Assembly (NCBI GenBank): GCA_025454915.1
Contig: JALONN010000003.1
Span: forward strand, 558,001 to 622,000
Reading direction: 5' to 3'
DNA from: Raineya sp.
GTDB taxonomy: Bacteria > Bacteroidota > Bacteroidia > Cytophagales > Thermonemataceae
Length of the DNA stretch: 64,000 nt
The notes below the pieces were generated by a model, which did no database searches, was not told the origin of the DNA, and saw nothing but the letters and a program-made list of their open reading frames with translations. Positions within the stretch are counted from its first letter, which is position 1. The number at the start of each line of letters is the position of its first letter. The position numbers and the translations under genes are program-made. Shown piece after piece: positions 8,114-18,847 of this stretch.

Positions 8114-9409
8114 ATGTCTATTTACCAAAATATAATTGAAAAAAACACCCATATTGCAGTCATTGGTTTGGGCTATGTAGGTTTACCTATTGCTCTTGCT
8201 TTTGCAAAAAAAGTAAAAGTAGTTGGTTTTGACATCAATGAAACTCGTGTAAAGATGATGCAAAACAATCAAGACCCCAGCAATGAGCTTGATTCTTCTG
8301 AGTTTGAAGGTTGCGATATTACTTTTACCAATCAATTATCTGATTTACAAAAAGCTACTTTTTTCATCGTAGCTGTTCCCACACCTATTGACGAACACAC
8401 ACAACCCAATTTACATCCTTTGCTTTCAGCCTCTACAACCGTTGGAAAAGCTCTAAAAAAAGGAGATTATGTAGTTTTTGAATCCACCGTATACCCAGGT
8501 TGTACAGAAGAAGATTGTATTCCTATCTTAGAAAAAGAATCAGGGTTAAAATTTGGTACAGACTTCAAGGTAGGTTATTCACCTGAACGTATCAACCCTG
8601 GAGATAAAGAACACACTTTGGCTAGTATTACCAAAGTCGTTTCTGGCTCAGATGCAGAAAGTTTAGAGGAAATTGCCAAAGTCTATGAGCTTGTTGTAAA
8701 AGTGGGTGTACACAAAGCTTCTTCCATCAAAGTAGCTGAAGCTGCTAAAATTATAGAAAACACGCAAAGAGACCTTAACATCGCTCTTATGAATGAGCTT
8801 TCTTTGATTTTTGATAAAATGAACATCAATACCTATGAAGTTTTAGAAGCTGCAGGTACAAAGTGGAATTTTTTAAAATTTGTACCAGGACTTGTTGGCG
8901 GACATTGTATTGGTGTAGATCCCTATTATCTTACCTACAAAGCAAAAGAATTAGGTTATAATCCTGCTGTTATTTTAAGTGGCAGAGCTATTAATGATAG
9001 TATGGGGGCTTATATTGCCAAGAAAACGGTTCAAAAAATCATCAAACAAGGTAAAAGCCCTTCTGAAGCTCGTGTACTTGTAATGGGTGTCACTTTCAAA
9101 GAAAATGTAAGTGATATTAGAAACTCAAAGGTTGCTGATGTAATACGAGAACTCCAATCATTTAGTTTACAGGTTGATGCTGTTGACCCCCATGCTAATG
9201 CTCATGAGTTTGAAGAAGAATATGGACTGTCATTGGCTCAAGAACCACAAGGTAGTTATGATGCGATTGTTCTGGCTGTCAATCATAAAGAATACTTAAG
9301 CCTTTCAGAATCAGATTTTGGAAGTTTATCCAAAGAAAAAGCTGTTTTTGTAGACGTGAAAGGGATTTTTAGAAATAAAATTCAAAAAATGGAATATTGG
9401 AGTTTGTAA
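8114..9409 (+). CDS. UDP-N-acetyl-hexosamine / nucleotide-sugar 6-dehydrogenase
   Basis: This 431-residue enzyme has a Rossmann motif VIGLGYVGLPIALAFA near residue 18. It also has the substrate loop VAVPTPID and the catalytic Cys motif GGHCIGVDPYYL, with a C-terminal UDP-binding domain (VTFKENVSDIRNSK). These place it in the TviB/WbpA/WbpO branch, which oxidises UDP-GlcNAc or UDP-GalNAc to the uronate for surface polysaccharides. The start at 8114 is chosen because family members begin about ten residues before the Rossmann loop. A longer frame would overlap truB. A TAAATTTG element at 8028-8035 may be its -7 promoter box. The gene is 40 kb from the polysaccharide cluster. Confidence 0.88.
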   Translation: MSIYQNIIEKNTHIAVIGLGYVGLPIALAFAKKVKVVGFDINETRVKMMQNNQDPSNELDSSEFEGCDITFTNQLSDLQKATFFIVAVPTPIDEHTQPNLHPLLSASTTVGKALKKGDYVVFESTVYPGCTEEDCIPILEKESGLKFGTDFKVGYSPERINPGDKEHTLASITKVVSGSDAESLEEIAKVYELVVKVGVHKASSIKVAEAAKIIENTQRDLNIALMNELSLIFDKMNINTYEVLEAAGTKWNFLKFVPGLVGGHCIGVDPYYLTYKAKELGYNPAVILSGRAINDSMGAYIAKKTVQKIIKQGKSPSEARVLVMGVTFKENVSDIRNSKVADVIRELQSFSLQVDAVDPHANAHEFEEEYGLSLAQEPQGSYDAIVLAVNHKEYLSLSESDFGSLSKEKAVFVDVKGIFRNKIQKMEYWSL

Positions 9410-9435
9410 AGCTTTACAGAACCCTCTTTCAATAC

Positions 9436-9473
9436 AAATACTAAAAAAGTTTGTATGAACTTTTTTAGTATTT
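9436..9473 (+). terminator. Strong intrinsic terminator
   Basis: Perfect 16-base arms (9436-9451 and 9458-9473) flank a 6-base loop and are followed by a T-rich tail. The hairpin lies 26 bases after the nucleotide-sugar dehydrogenase stop. Confidence 0.85.
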
Positions 9474-9628
9474 TTTATTTATTATATATTTGTTACGTTT
9501 TCATTTTCAGCAAATTGCACCTATTGCATTATAATTTCTAAATTTATCTAATTGTATATAATTTGCTATTATTTCAAATTTAAAACTTTAGAAAAACTTT
9601 ATTTCCAAATTTTAAAATAAGATTTTTT

Positions 9629-11101
9629 ATGAAAAAAGCTTTGTCCTCATTGATTTTGAGTACAATAGGCTATTGGTGTTTTGGTCAGGTTCAAAACACC
9701 AATGGTACAACTATGAACATCCCTTCTGGTACAAATCTTACATTGAGTGGATTAAACTTTCAAAATAATGCAGGTGCTACTATCATTCAGTCAGGTACAA
9801 TGAATATGATAGGTAATACCACAGGAAGAGATATTATTAACAATGGTACTTTCAATGGCAGCCTAGGAACCATCCAGATGACTGGTATAACAGAACAACA
9901 AGTTCAGGGTAACAGTATAGTCAATACAGGTATTTTTGATATTAATAATGGAGGACAGGGTGTAAGCATCAGTAATACAGGTTCTTTGCGTATTCATAAT
10001 AGCCTTACACTTACCAATGGCAGACTATTTACAACCAATGCAAGTCCTGTTCGTTTTGTCAATACAGCCTCCAATCCCACAGAAAACAATACCAGTCATA
10101 TTGTAGGTACAGCCATCATGGAAAGTAGAGTTGTTAATGCTGGGGCTTTGGGTACATTCTTACATTTCTCAATGGCTGCAGGAGCAGATGTGGGTAATTT
10201 AGAACTCACCAGACGTTCAGGAGATGGGACTGCCACTTCTCGTGGTTTTATACCTACATCAGGTTTTGTAGTGCCAGTAGGCTTTGAAAGTATTGATGCT
10301 CACTGGCTTGCCAATGTAACCAACAATGTAGATAGAGATATTACACTTTCTTGGCTTTCTGCTTGGGATAATGGTAAAGATTTAACACAGATGCAACTTT
10401 GGCGAACAAATAGTCCTTTTAATATTATTTCTCCCTGGATTCTAAAAACGGTTGGTGTGGTAGATATGAGTAGCAGAACACATACAGCTTCTATATCACT
10501 TGGAGAACTCCAAAATGGCTGGACAGTCTCAGATATTACAAACCCTCTCCCTTTAGATTTACTTTCTTTCAATGTAAAATTATCTGAAAATCAGAAAGAT
10601 GTTGAAATTACTTGGTTTGCTAAAAATGAAGTCAAGTTGCTTCAGTATGAAATTGAAAGAAGTACAGATAATTTATTTTTTGAGAAAATCCATACAGAAA
10701 CCCCTAAAAACCTAACGGATAATAGCTATTATTTCTTGGATAAAGATGTGAATACATTGGGTAAACCCATTGTTTACTATCGTCTTGTACAAAAAGAATT
10801 GAACCAAACCTTCCAAAAAACACCTAGTAAGGCTGTTTATTTCAGAAAGGCTTTTGTAGCAAATGTTTATCCTAACCCCTATCAGGATGCTTTTCATGTA
10901 AAAATACACAATCCAGAAAATCATGTAGTTACATTACGCCTCACAGATAATCTAGGAAGATTACAATTCAGCACTTTGCTAACAGGTGAATATATTCATT
11001 TTCAATCTTCTAGAGTACTCTCAGATTTACCAGCAGGTTCTTATATTTTAGAAGTTATTACTCTTCATCAAACTCAAACTTTCCAATTAATTAAACAATA
11101 A
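9629..11101 (+). CDS. Secreted T9SS cargo protein with C-terminal sorting domain
   Basis: This 490-residue protein has a signal peptide (about residues 1-20, ending CFGQ). Residues ~20-170 are Asn/Gly/Thr-rich and repetitive ([34 protein letters not shown]), suggesting a beta-helix or adhesin-like shaft. The middle has an [21 protein letters not shown] fibronectin-like segment. The last ~80 residues carry [15 protein letters not shown]...GSYILEVI, the type A T9SS sorting domain, so it should cross the outer membrane and be anchored or released. The next gene begins 5 bases after its stop, implying co-expression. Confidence 0.88.
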   Translation: MKKALSSLILSTIGYWCFGQVQNTNGTTMNIPSGTNLTLSGLNFQNNAGATIIQSGTMNMIGNTTGRDIINNGTFNGSLGTIQMTGITEQQVQGNSIVNTGIFDINNGGQGVSISNTGSLRIHNSLTLTNGRLFTTNASPVRFVNTASNPTENNTSHIVGTAIMESRVVNAGALGTFLHFSMAAGADVGNLELTRRSGDGTATSRGFIPTSGFVVPVGFESIDAHWLANVTNNVDRDITLSWLSAWDNGKDLTQMQLWRTNSPFNIISPWILKTVGVVDMSSRTHTASISLGELQNGWTVSDITNPLPLDLLSFNVKLSENQKDVEITWFAKNEVKLLQYEIERSTDNLFFEKIHTETPKNLTDNSYYFLDKDVNTLGKPIVYYRLVQKELNQTFQKTPSKAVYFRKAFVANVYPNPYQDAFHVKIHNPENHVVTLRLTDNLGRLQFSTLLTGEYIHFQSSRVLSDLPAGSYILEVITLHQTQTFQLIKQ

Positions 11102-11106
11102 GTCCT

Positions 11107-13752
11107 ATGAAAAAACTATATTTATATATCCTGACATTATTTTTATTTCCTCTATGGGCATTTACACAAGGTTTAGGAGTCAATACTGATGGTTCTGCCC
11201 CTGATAACTCAGCTATGTTGGACGTAAAATCGACCAACAAAGGTATTCTAGTACCTCGTATGACGCTTGCAGAACGAACAGCCATTGCCACTCCTGCCAA
11301 TGGATTACTCATTTTTCAGACTGATGGAAGTGTCGGATTTTGGTATTATGATTTACCCAATACTACTTGGAGAAAAATAAACACCAACAACGAAGGCTGG
11401 CTGCTCACAGGTAATGTAGGGACTGTAGATGGTACAAATTTTTTGGGTACAACTGATAATATTCCTCTCAATTTTCGTGTCAATAACGAAAAATCAGGTA
11501 GAATAGGTATTACTGCTGATGGTAGCACTTTTCTGGGTTATCAAGCTGGTAATAGTGATGATTTGAGTGATAACCGAAATACGTTTGTTGGCTATCAGAC
11601 AGGAGTATCTACTACTACTGGAGCTAATAATACAGCTCATGGGTATCAGGCTTTCCTTAATAATATAACGGGGTTTAACAATACAGCAAATGGCTCTTTG
11701 TCTCTTCATTCAAACACTACAGGTTCTGATAATGCTGCTCATGGGGCTTATGCACTTTTTGCCAATACTACTGGTTTTAGCAATACAGCCAGTGGTGCCT
11801 ATGCTCTCAATGCTAATACAACAGGTACCTTAAATACAGCTAATGGGACCTTCTCTCTTAATGCAAATACAACAGGCTCTGAAAATACAGCTAGTGGTGT
11901 AAGTGCTCTTCTTAACAATACCATAGGGACTCAAAATACGGCAAATGGACGAAGTGCTCTTCGTTTTAATACTATAGGAAGTTTCAATACAGCTAGCGGA
12001 GTAAGTGCCCTCCGAAGTAATACTACAGCATCTCGAAATACTGCTATAGGAACCAATACCTTATTTACACAATCTTTTAATAATGGAGGTGTTGCTTGGG
12101 AAAGCAATAATGTGGCTGTTGGTTATGAAGCTTTATACAGCAATCAACCTACTACTACAAGTGATGGGATTAACAATACTGCTGTTGGGAGCATGTCATT
12201 AAGAAATAATACTACGGGTAGCTTCAATACTGCTAGTGGTACATTTTCTCTTCAAAACAATACAACAGGTAATTCTAACACTGCTTATGGAACATCTACT
12301 CTTTTAAACAATACTACTGGTTATAGTAATGTAGCAATGGGAACATTTGCCCTTTTATCTAATACTTTAGGAATTCAAAATACTGCTACTGGTACATTTG
12401 CTCTTCAAAATAATACTTCAGGCATCAATAATACAGCTAGTGGTTCATTTGCTCTTTATTCAAATACAATAGGAGATTATAATACTGCAATAGGAACATT
12501 TAGTTTATTTTCAAATACAACTGGTACTAGTAATACAGCTAATGGGACAAATGCTCTTTTAAGGAATACTACAGGTAACCATAATACAGCTTATGGAGTA
12601 AATACTCTTTCAAACAATACAACTGGTATAGAAAATGTAGCCAGTGGCTCTGAAGCTTTATTTTCAAATACAGCTGGTAATTATAATATAGCCAATGGTT
12701 ACCAAGCTCTTCGTTCCAATACCACAGGTAGCTACAATACAGCTTATGGATGGAGGACTCTTTATGCCAATACTACTGGATTTAATAATGTAGCCAGTGG
12801 TTCTGAAGCTTTATTTTCAAATACAGTTGGGAGTTATAATGTAGCCAATGGATTTCAGGCTCTTCGTTCCAATACTACTGGAGACAATAATATAGCCAAT
12901 GGATTTAGTGCTCTTTATTCTAATACTACTGGATTTAACAATGTAGCTAGTGGTTATCAAGCTCTTTCCACTAACACTCTAGGAAGTAACAACACAGCCA
13001 TTGGGACAATAGCTCTTTTCTTTAACACCACAGGCTCTCAAAACACAGCTTTAGGGTCTTTTACTGGTGTTGGTAGTCTAGGTATTGACTTTACTTCTTG
13101 TACATTTATTGGAGCAAATTCTAGTCCTACTGTTGCTAGAACCAACGTAACTATGCTAGGTGCTAATATCACTGACGCTGAATGTACAGCAGATAACCAA
13201 GTTCTTTTGGGTAATACTGCCATTACACAAATCAGAGCTCAGGTAACAGGTATTACAGCCTATTCTGATAAACGTTTCAAAACTAATATACATGATGATG
13301 TGAAAGGTCTGGATTTTGTGCTACGCCTTCGCCCTGTGAGTTATAACCAAAACCCTGAAATTTTACACCAAATCTGGGGAACTGCTGATAGTCTTACTAA
13401 AAATATAAACCATCACCAAATCAAAGATACACGTTTTACTGGTTTACTTGCCCAAGAAGTAGAGCAAGCCATGCAAGAAAGTGGGTATACTAATTTTACA
13501 GGTATTGACGTTCCTAAAAATAACAAAGAAGTATATGCCTTGCGTTATTTGGATTTTATCATGCCTATGATAAAATCTATTCAGGAACAACAAAAAATCA
13601 TTGAGGCTCAAAGTCAGAAAATTGAAACTTTAGAGAAAGAGAATACTCTTTTAAAAGCTCAAAAAACAGAAATAGAAAAAATGAAACAAGACATTGAGGC
13701 TATCAAAGCTGAACTCATGCAACAAAATGCTAAAGCTAAAAAAGATGAATAA
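11107..13752 (+). CDS. Repeat-rich surface protein with S74 tail-fibre chaperone domain
   Basis: This is an 881-residue protein with a signal peptide (ends about AFTQG). An N-terminal head ([25 protein letters not shown]) resembles the start of many Bacteroidota tail-fibre-type proteins. It is followed by about 28 units of a 17-residue repeat (consensus NTTGxxNTAxGxxALxx), which should stack as a left-handed beta-roll like YadA heads. Near residue 720 SDKRFKTNI begins a Peptidase_S74 intramolecular chaperone domain. Family members trimerise and then self-cleave through a Ser-Lys dyad. The C-terminus is a coiled coil ([19 protein letters not shown]). No T9SS sorting domain is present. It is 5 bases downstream of a T9SS cargo gene and ends in a strong terminator. 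Confidence 0.9.
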   Translation: MKKLYLYILTLFLFPLWAFTQGLGVNTDGSAPDNSAMLDVKSTNKGILVPRMTLAERTAIATPANGLLIFQTDGSVGFWYYDLPNTTWRKINTNNEGWLLTGNVGTVDGTNFLGTTDNIPLNFRVNNEKSGRIGITADGSTFLGYQAGNSDDLSDNRNTFVGYQTGVSTTTGANNTAHGYQAFLNNITGFNNTANGSLSLHSNTTGSDNAAHGAYALFANTTGFSNTASGAYALNANTTGTLNTANGTFSLNANTTGSENTASGVSALLNNTIGTQNTANGRSALRFNTIGSFNTASGVSALRSNTTASRNTAIGTNTLFTQSFNNGGVAWESNNVAVGYEALYSNQPTTTSDGINNTAVGSMSLRNNTTGSFNTASGTFSLQNNTTGNSNTAYGTSTLLNNTTGYSNVAMGTFALLSNTLGIQNTATGTFALQNNTSGINNTASGSFALYSNTIGDYNTAIGTFSLFSNTTGTSNTANGTNALLRNTTGNHNTAYGVNTLSNNTTGIENVASGSEALFSNTAGNYNIANGYQALRSNTTGSYNTAYGWRTLYANTTGFNNVASGSEALFSNTVGSYNVANGFQALRSNTTGDNNIANGFSALYSNTTGFNNVASGYQALSTNTLGSNNTAIGTIALFFNTTGSQNTALGSFTGVGSLGIDFTSCTFIGANSSPTVARTNVTMLGANITDAECTADNQVLLGNTAITQIRAQVTGITAYSDKRFKTNIHDDVKGLDFVLRLRPVSYNQNPEILHQIWGTADSLTKNINHHQIKDTRFTGLLAQEVEQAMQESGYTNFTGIDVPKNNKEVYALRYLDFIMPMIKSIQEQQKIIEAQSQKIETLEKENTLLKAQKTEIEKMKQDIEAIKAELMQQNAKAKKDE
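11611..13074 (+). repeat. 51-bp tandem repeat array (about 28 units)
   Basis: The array encodes the 17-residue NTTGxxNTAxGxxALxx unit. I count about 28 units, with one longer interruption around 12070-12170 ([14 protein letters not shown]). Asn, Thr and Gly positions are most conserved. Synonymous changes are scattered, so most units are old rather than newly duplicated. Confidence 0.9.
12616..12921 (+). repeat. 153-bp higher-order duplication within the array
   Basis: Three consecutive units at 12616-12768 recur at 12769-12921 with exactly 153 bp spacing. Both carry the distinctive order [11 protein letters not shown], then YNxANGxQALRS, then a third unit. This is a more recent three-unit duplication than the rest of the array. 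Confidence 0.8.
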
Positions 13753-13771
13753 ATTAATTTTTAAGTTATAC

Positions 13772-13800
13772 AAAAGTCTCACAGAATCTGTGAGACTTTT
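13772..13800. terminator. Bidirectional terminator between convergent surface-protein genes
   Basis: Perfect 13-base arms (13772-13784 and 13788-13800) flank a 3-base loop. T runs follow on both strands. It lies between the S74 protein and the 1632-residue protein, which converge here. Confidence 0.85.
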
Positions 13801-13823
13801 TACTATTCTTCTGTATTCTGTTT

Positions 13824-16800
13824 TTATAATTTGATAATTTTTTGAGAAAACTCTCCAACTTTTATAAAATACACTCCCTGAGCCAGATTTTTCATGTCTA
13901 TGTGTATTTCAGAAGTACTTATTCTTTCAATTAATACATTTTTGAGTATTACTCCCTTAGAATCTAACAACTGAATAGCATCTTTTTCTACATTCTTAGA
14001 GAATATAATTGATACTTTTTCTTGTGTAGGATTTGGAGAAATAACCATATGAGGCTCTTGATTGGAATTCAGTGCTGTGGGTGTGAGTCCTTTTCCTCTG
14101 ATTGTAAAAGTATTCCCTCCCGAAATGGCATTACTGTTGATTGTTGCTGTTCCATTATAAGTAGTCACTGATTCTGGACTAAAGCGTAATTCGATATTTC
14201 TACTTTCATTGGGTGAAATAGACGTTAAATTCGATATTCGAGAGGTAAATACTGCACTTGGCATAGTTATAGAAGTTATTGTAAGTGGAGCTGTTCCTAT
14301 ATTTTTTACTACAAGATTTTTGCTTGAGGTTGAAAAAATTTCTACTTCTCCCAAATCAATATCTGTAGTTATAATTTCAATAATGGCTCCACTTTGAGTA
14401 ACTGTAATGCTGTATGCCTTGCTTCCACTACAAACTCCGTTGGTTACCTGAATTGTAAAATTAGCAGTCTGTAAGGTAGTAGGTATTCCAGAAATCACTC
14501 CTGTTGAATTATTTAAAGAAAGACCAACAGGTAAACTGCCTGTAATAATAGACCAAGTAACTGTACCACTCAAACCTGTTTGACTAAGTGTTTGAGAATA
14601 CGTTATTGACTGATTAGCGTTGGGTAAACTATTAGGATTTAGTGTAACTCCTGCACAATTTACTGCAAAAGTATAATTCTGTGATGCTGTACACACTCCA
14701 CTACTTTGACTTGCCACTATTGTGTATGTTGTGGCTACCACAACATTAGTAGGCGTTCCAGAAATAATACCCGTTGAGCTGTTTAAACTCAAACCTGTGG
14801 GTAAAGCTGGGCTAATTGAGTAAGTAACTGTTTGAGTATTTCCAGTCACAGAGGCATTTAAAGTATAGGCTGTTCCAACAGTAGCATCTGTGACATTGGT
14901 ATTCGAAAAAGTAATGGTAGGGCAGTTAATACTAACTGTATAAGCTCTTGAAGCTACACAGCCACTATTATTTGCTTCAATTGTAAAACTGAAAGTTCCA
15001 ATCGTTGTTGGCGTTCCAGAAATTACACCTGTTGAGCTATTTAGACTCAAACCTGTAGGTAAACTACCACTACTTACAGACCAAATTATTGTTCCTGTAG
15101 GTAAGCCTGTTTGCGTAATAGCCTGATTATAAGCAACTCCAATTATTCCATTAGGTAATATACTTGGGTTGAGTGTTGCTGTTGGGCATACTACTGCAAA
15201 AGTATAATTTTGAGAAGCTGTACAATTTCCACTACTTTGGCTTGCTGTAATGGTATAAGTATTGGCAGGTGTCAGAATGGAAGGTGTACCAGAGATTTGT
15301 CCTGTAGAGGTATTAAGACTTAAACCAGTAGGTAAAGCTGGACTAACTGAATAGGTAATTGTTTGGGTATTTCCAGTCACAGAAGCATTTAAAGTATAGG
15401 CTGTTCCAACAACAGCATTATTTGCTGTTGTATTAGTAAATGTGATAACAGGACAATTAATAACAACTGTATAAGCTCTTGAAGCTGAGCACCCATTTCT
15501 TGTAGCCTGAATTGTGAAATTAAATATTCCAAGTGTTGTTGGCGTTCCAGAAATTACACCTGTTGAGCTGTTTAAAGTCAAACCTGTGGGTAAACTCCCA
15601 CTACTCACAGACCAAGTAGGTGCACCAGTAGGCAGACCTGTTTGTGTAACCGTCTGACTATAAGCAACCCCAATTGTTCCGTTAGGCAATGTACTTGGGT
15701 TGAGTGTTGCTGTTGGGCAATTCACTGCAAAAGTATAGCTTTGAGAAACTACACATGCTCCACTACTCTGGCTTGCTGTAACAGTATAAGTATTGGCAGA
15801 CGTGAAAGTAGTAGGTGTTCCTGTTATCTGCCCTGAAAACAGATTTAAAACTAAACCTGCTGGTAAAGCTGGACTAACTGAATAAAAAACAGACTGAGTG
15901 TTTCCAGTCACAGAAGCATTTAAAGTATAGGCTGTTCCAGCAGTAGCATTGCTAGCTGTAGTATTATTAAAAGTAATATTGGGACATACTACCGCAAAAG
16001 TATAGTTTTGAGAAGCAGAACAAGCCCCCACTGAAGCACTTACTGTATAAGTGTTAGTTGCAACAAGGCTTGTAGGCGTTCCAGTTATTTGTCCTGTGGA
16101 AGCATTTAATGACAAACCAGCAGGCAAAGCAGGACTCACAGTATATGAAAGTGTAGCAGATGGTGAAGCAGTAGCTCCTGCATTCAAATTATAAGCTGCC
16201 CCTATGATTGCATTACCCGCCGAAGTATTACTAAAAGTAATAGTAGGACACGCTGAAACTACTATAGTATAATTTTGTGAAATACTACATAAACCGTCTG
16301 TGGCGTTGAGTGTGAAGTTAAAAGTTCCTGCTGCTGAGGTTGTTCCAATAAGAAGCCCCAGTGAAGTATTTAAGACAACTCCCGTAGGTAAACTACCCGA
16401 TGTAATACTCCAAGTAATATTTGCTCCTACCAAGCCTGTTTGAGTTATGTACTGATTGCAATATCCTCCTACAAGAAAATTAGGTAATGTTGAGGGTGAA
16501 AAACTCCCTAAAGGACAGGCTCCAAACTTCACAAAACTTTCTGTTTCTAAACCTGCTACACGTGGAAACTCTCCTCCAGCATACAATACATCTGTACCTG
16601 ATGCCAGTAAATCATATACACCACCCACTGAGCTTGTCACATTGGGGTTCCAGATAACATCCGCTAATCCTGTACCTGTGGTGGAAATTTTAGCAAGATG
16701 ATTTCGGCTTTGTCCTCCAATACCTGTAAACAAACCTCCCACATATAAATCCGTACCTAAAAATGCCAAACTATATATTTTAGGAATACCCGAAGGACTG

Positions 16801-18722
16801 CGTGTAGGATTAGGATTCCATGTGGCATCTAAGACTCCTGCTGTGTTTATTTTTCCTAAACCTGTTCTTGTTTGTCCACTAATCAGAGAAAACTCTCCAC
16901 CTACATACAAATCTGTACCTGAAAGAACTATTTCATATACTCCGCCTGTAGCACCATGCAGAATATTTGGATTCCAAGTGGCATCTGCCAAACCTGTGCC
17001 TGTTGTAGAGAGTTTAGCAATATCATTTCTTGTTTGCCCTCCAATATTTGTAAATGAACCTCCCACATACAAATCTGTTCCTGACACAGCTAATGCATAC
17101 ACTTCATTATTTGCATTCGGATTCCAGGTACCATCTGCTAGCCCTGTGCCCGATGTGGAAAGTTTAGCTATCCGATTTCTGGCTTGTCCTCCTATATTTG
17201 TAAAGAAACCACCTACATACAAATCTGTACCTGAAAGAGCAAAAGTATTGACTACACTATTTGCATTTGGATTCCACGTAGCATCTAAAATGCCTGCTGT
17301 ACTCATTCGAGCTATTCGGTTTCTTGTTTGTCCGTTTACACTTGTAAAAGAGCCTCCCAGATATAAATTACCATTATCTAAAGTAAGCATGTTAATTTCT
17401 CCCCCTATCACCAATGGACTCCAGTTTAAATCAAGCTCTAAATTGCTTTTATTAAGGCGAGCAAGATTGTATCTTGTTACCAAGCCTATATCAGAAAAAA
17501 AGCCTCCTATATATGCTTCTGTATTAAAAATTGCAATAGTATAAACTGTATTGTTGGGATTGGGTTTCCAAGTGGCATCAGCCAATCCTGTGCCCGATGT
17601 GGAAAGTTTAGCAACATAATTTTGATTAAGTTGCCCTCCAATACTTGAAAATACTCCACCAACATACAAATCTGTACCTGATAACGTCATGGTATATACG
17701 TCAAAAGAGGCTGTCGGATTCCAAGTAGCATCTGCAAAACCTACACCTGTTGTAGAAAGTTTGGCTATGTAATTTCTTATTTGTCCTCCAATATTGAGAA
17801 AACTCCCTCCCACAAATAAATCTGAGCCTGATACAGCTAATGCATAAACGGCTGAACTCGCATTTGGATTCCAAGTGGCGTCTGCCAGCCCTGTACCTGT
17901 AGTAGAGAGTTTAGCTATCCGATTTCTAGCCTGCCCTCCAATACTTGTAAAAGTGCCACCCACATATAAACTGGTACCTGAAAGAGCCAATGTAAAAATA
18001 GATGAACCTACACTTGGATTTGGATTCCAAGTGGGGTCATCATTTCCCGTAGTTATAGATATTTTACCAAGATAAGTACCTGATGGACTGGAAGCTCCAC
18101 CAACATACAAGTCTGTCCCTGAGGAAACCATACAGAGAATTTTTCCATATACAAAAGGATCCCAAAATGGGTCTGCTAAACCTGCTCCCAAAGTAGATAT
18201 CTTTGCAATATTGTTCACAGACTCTCCACTTATATTTGTGAATTCTCCTCCAATAAATAAGTCTGTGCCAACCAAAACCATTGTTTCCACAGTACCATTC
18301 ACGTTGGGAGCCCAATCCATATCCAAGGTTTTATCAGCTTTGATGTGAGCTATGTTATTGCGTGTTACTCCTCCTACCTTGGTAAATGCTCCTCCAATAA
18401 ACCAGCCACCTGTTCCATCACTAATGGCTACTTCAATTCTGTCTGCATTAGGAAAGCTTGTTTTTGGAGAAGGAATAACATTTCCATTTCCTATTGTAGA
18501 AACTATAGCTCCTTTTGTATCTTTTCCTTTAAAAGGAACAAAAGAATTAAAAAATCCACCTAAATAAATGTAATTGGCATCTTCTACAATACTATTCACT
18601 TCTGGTGAAGTTCCACTCAGAGACCATCCTCCAGCATTTAAGATTGTCTGGGCATAAATATTTTTGCTAATTATTAATAACAATATGGTTGTTATTAATA
18701 AACATTTATTAATAATTTTCAT
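13824..18722 (-). CDS. Giant secreted T9SS protein: delta-60-type propeller repeats and Ig-like domains
   Basis: This is a 1632-residue protein with a signal peptide (ends about IYAQT). Residues ~30-730 hold about 14 repeats of ~50 residues with the core LYVGGxFTxIGG...RNxIAKLSTTGTGLADATWNPN, the DUF5122/delta-60 beta-propeller pattern. Residues ~736-1447 hold eight Ig-like domains of the He_PIG type (LPTGLSLNSSTGVISGTPT), alternating between two subtypes. Residues ~1448-1547 look like a choice-of-anchor/ASH domain (NLVVKNIGTAPLTITSI). The last 77 residues (ISPNPTQEKVSI...GVYFIKV) are a type A T9SS sorting domain. It is probably a surface adhesin or scaffold. The two-component pair lies directly upstream on the same strand. 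Confidence 0.9.
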   Translation of the reverse strand: MKIINKCLLITTILLLIISKNIYAQTILNAGGWSLSGTSPEVNSIVEDANYIYLGGFFNSFVPFKGKDTKGAIVSTIGNGNVIPSPKTSFPNADRIEVAISDGTGGWFIGGAFTKVGGVTRNNIAHIKADKTLDMDWAPNVNGTVETMVLVGTDLFIGGEFTNISGESVNNIAKISTLGAGLADPFWDPFVYGKILCMVSSGTDLYVGGASSPSGTYLGKISITTGNDDPTWNPNPSVGSSIFTLALSGTSLYVGGTFTSIGGQARNRIAKLSTTGTGLADATWNPNASSAVYALAVSGSDLFVGGSFLNIGGQIRNYIAKLSTTGVGFADATWNPTASFDVYTMTLSGTDLYVGGVFSSIGGQLNQNYVAKLSTSGTGLADATWKPNPNNTVYTIAIFNTEAYIGGFFSDIGLVTRYNLARLNKSNLELDLNWSPLVIGGEINMLTLDNGNLYLGGSFTSVNGQTRNRIARMSTAGILDATWNPNANSVVNTFALSGTDLYVGGFFTNIGGQARNRIAKLSTSGTGLADGTWNPNANNEVYALAVSGTDLYVGGSFTNIGGQTRNDIAKLSTTGTGLADATWNPNILHGATGGVYEIVLSGTDLYVGGEFSLISGQTRTGLGKINTAGVLDATWNPNPTRSPSGIPKIYSLAFLGTDLYVGGLFTGIGGQSRNHLAKISTTGTGLADVIWNPNVTSSVGGVYDLLASGTDVLYAGGEFPRVAGLETESFVKFGACPLGSFSPSTLPNFLVGGYCNQYITQTGLVGANITWSITSGSLPTGVVLNTSLGLLIGTTSAAGTFNFTLNATDGLCSISQNYTIVVSACPTITFSNTSAGNAIIGAAYNLNAGATASPSATLSYTVSPALPAGLSLNASTGQITGTPTSLVATNTYTVSASVGACSASQNYTFAVVCPNITFNNTTASNATAGTAYTLNASVTGNTQSVFYSVSPALPAGLVLNLFSGQITGTPTTFTSANTYTVTASQSSGACVVSQSYTFAVNCPTATLNPSTLPNGTIGVAYSQTVTQTGLPTGAPTWSVSSGSLPTGLTLNSSTGVISGTPTTLGIFNFTIQATRNGCSASRAYTVVINCPVITFTNTTANNAVVGTAYTLNASVTGNTQTITYSVSPALPTGLSLNTSTGQISGTPSILTPANTYTITASQSSGNCTASQNYTFAVVCPTATLNPSILPNGIIGVAYNQAITQTGLPTGTIIWSVSSGSLPTGLSLNSSTGVISGTPTTIGTFSFTIEANNSGCVASRAYTVSINCPTITFSNTNVTDATVGTAYTLNASVTGNTQTVTYSISPALPTGLSLNSSTGIISGTPTNVVVATTYTIVASQSSGVCTASQNYTFAVNCAGVTLNPNSLPNANQSITYSQTLSQTGLSGTVTWSIITGSLPVGLSLNNSTGVISGIPTTLQTANFTIQVTNGVCSGSKAYSITVTQSGAIIEIITTDIDLGEVEIFSTSSKNLVVKNIGTAPLTITSITMPSAVFTSRISNLTSISPNESRNIELRFSPESVTTYNGTATINSNAISGGNTFTIRGKGLTPTALNSNQEPHMVISPNPTQEKVSIIFSKNVEKDAIQLLDSKGVILKNVLIERISTSEIHIDMKNLAQGVYFIKVGEFSQKIIKL
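14660..16250 (-). repeat. 531-bp super-repeat of paired Ig-like domains
   Basis: The same TCCAGTCACAG-containing stretch begins at 14841, 15372 and 15903, an exact 531-bp (177-codon) period. Each period covers two alternating Ig-like domains. Long stretches of near-identical DNA around these anchors indicate recent duplication or gene conversion. Confidence 0.85.
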
Positions 18723-18847
18723 AAATATTGTAGATAATCCAATTTTAAAAGTAAATATGACTCTTTTCTTATTAAAGAGATATTCATTCTTATCTTACGC
18801 AGAATGAAATTTATTTTCTGCTATCTACAATTTATGAAATCACTTTT

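Noticed and set aside
11611..13074. Regular 51-bp spacing considered as a CRISPR array
   Set aside because: The units are in frame, have no alternating repeat/spacer pattern and encode a beta-roll.
16822..17544. Long plus-strand open frame of 240 codons opposite the giant repeat protein
   Set aside because: It mirrors the repeat codons of the minus-strand gene (recurring PPTYKSVPE-like text) and has no promoter or homologous look. It is a shadow of the propeller repeats.
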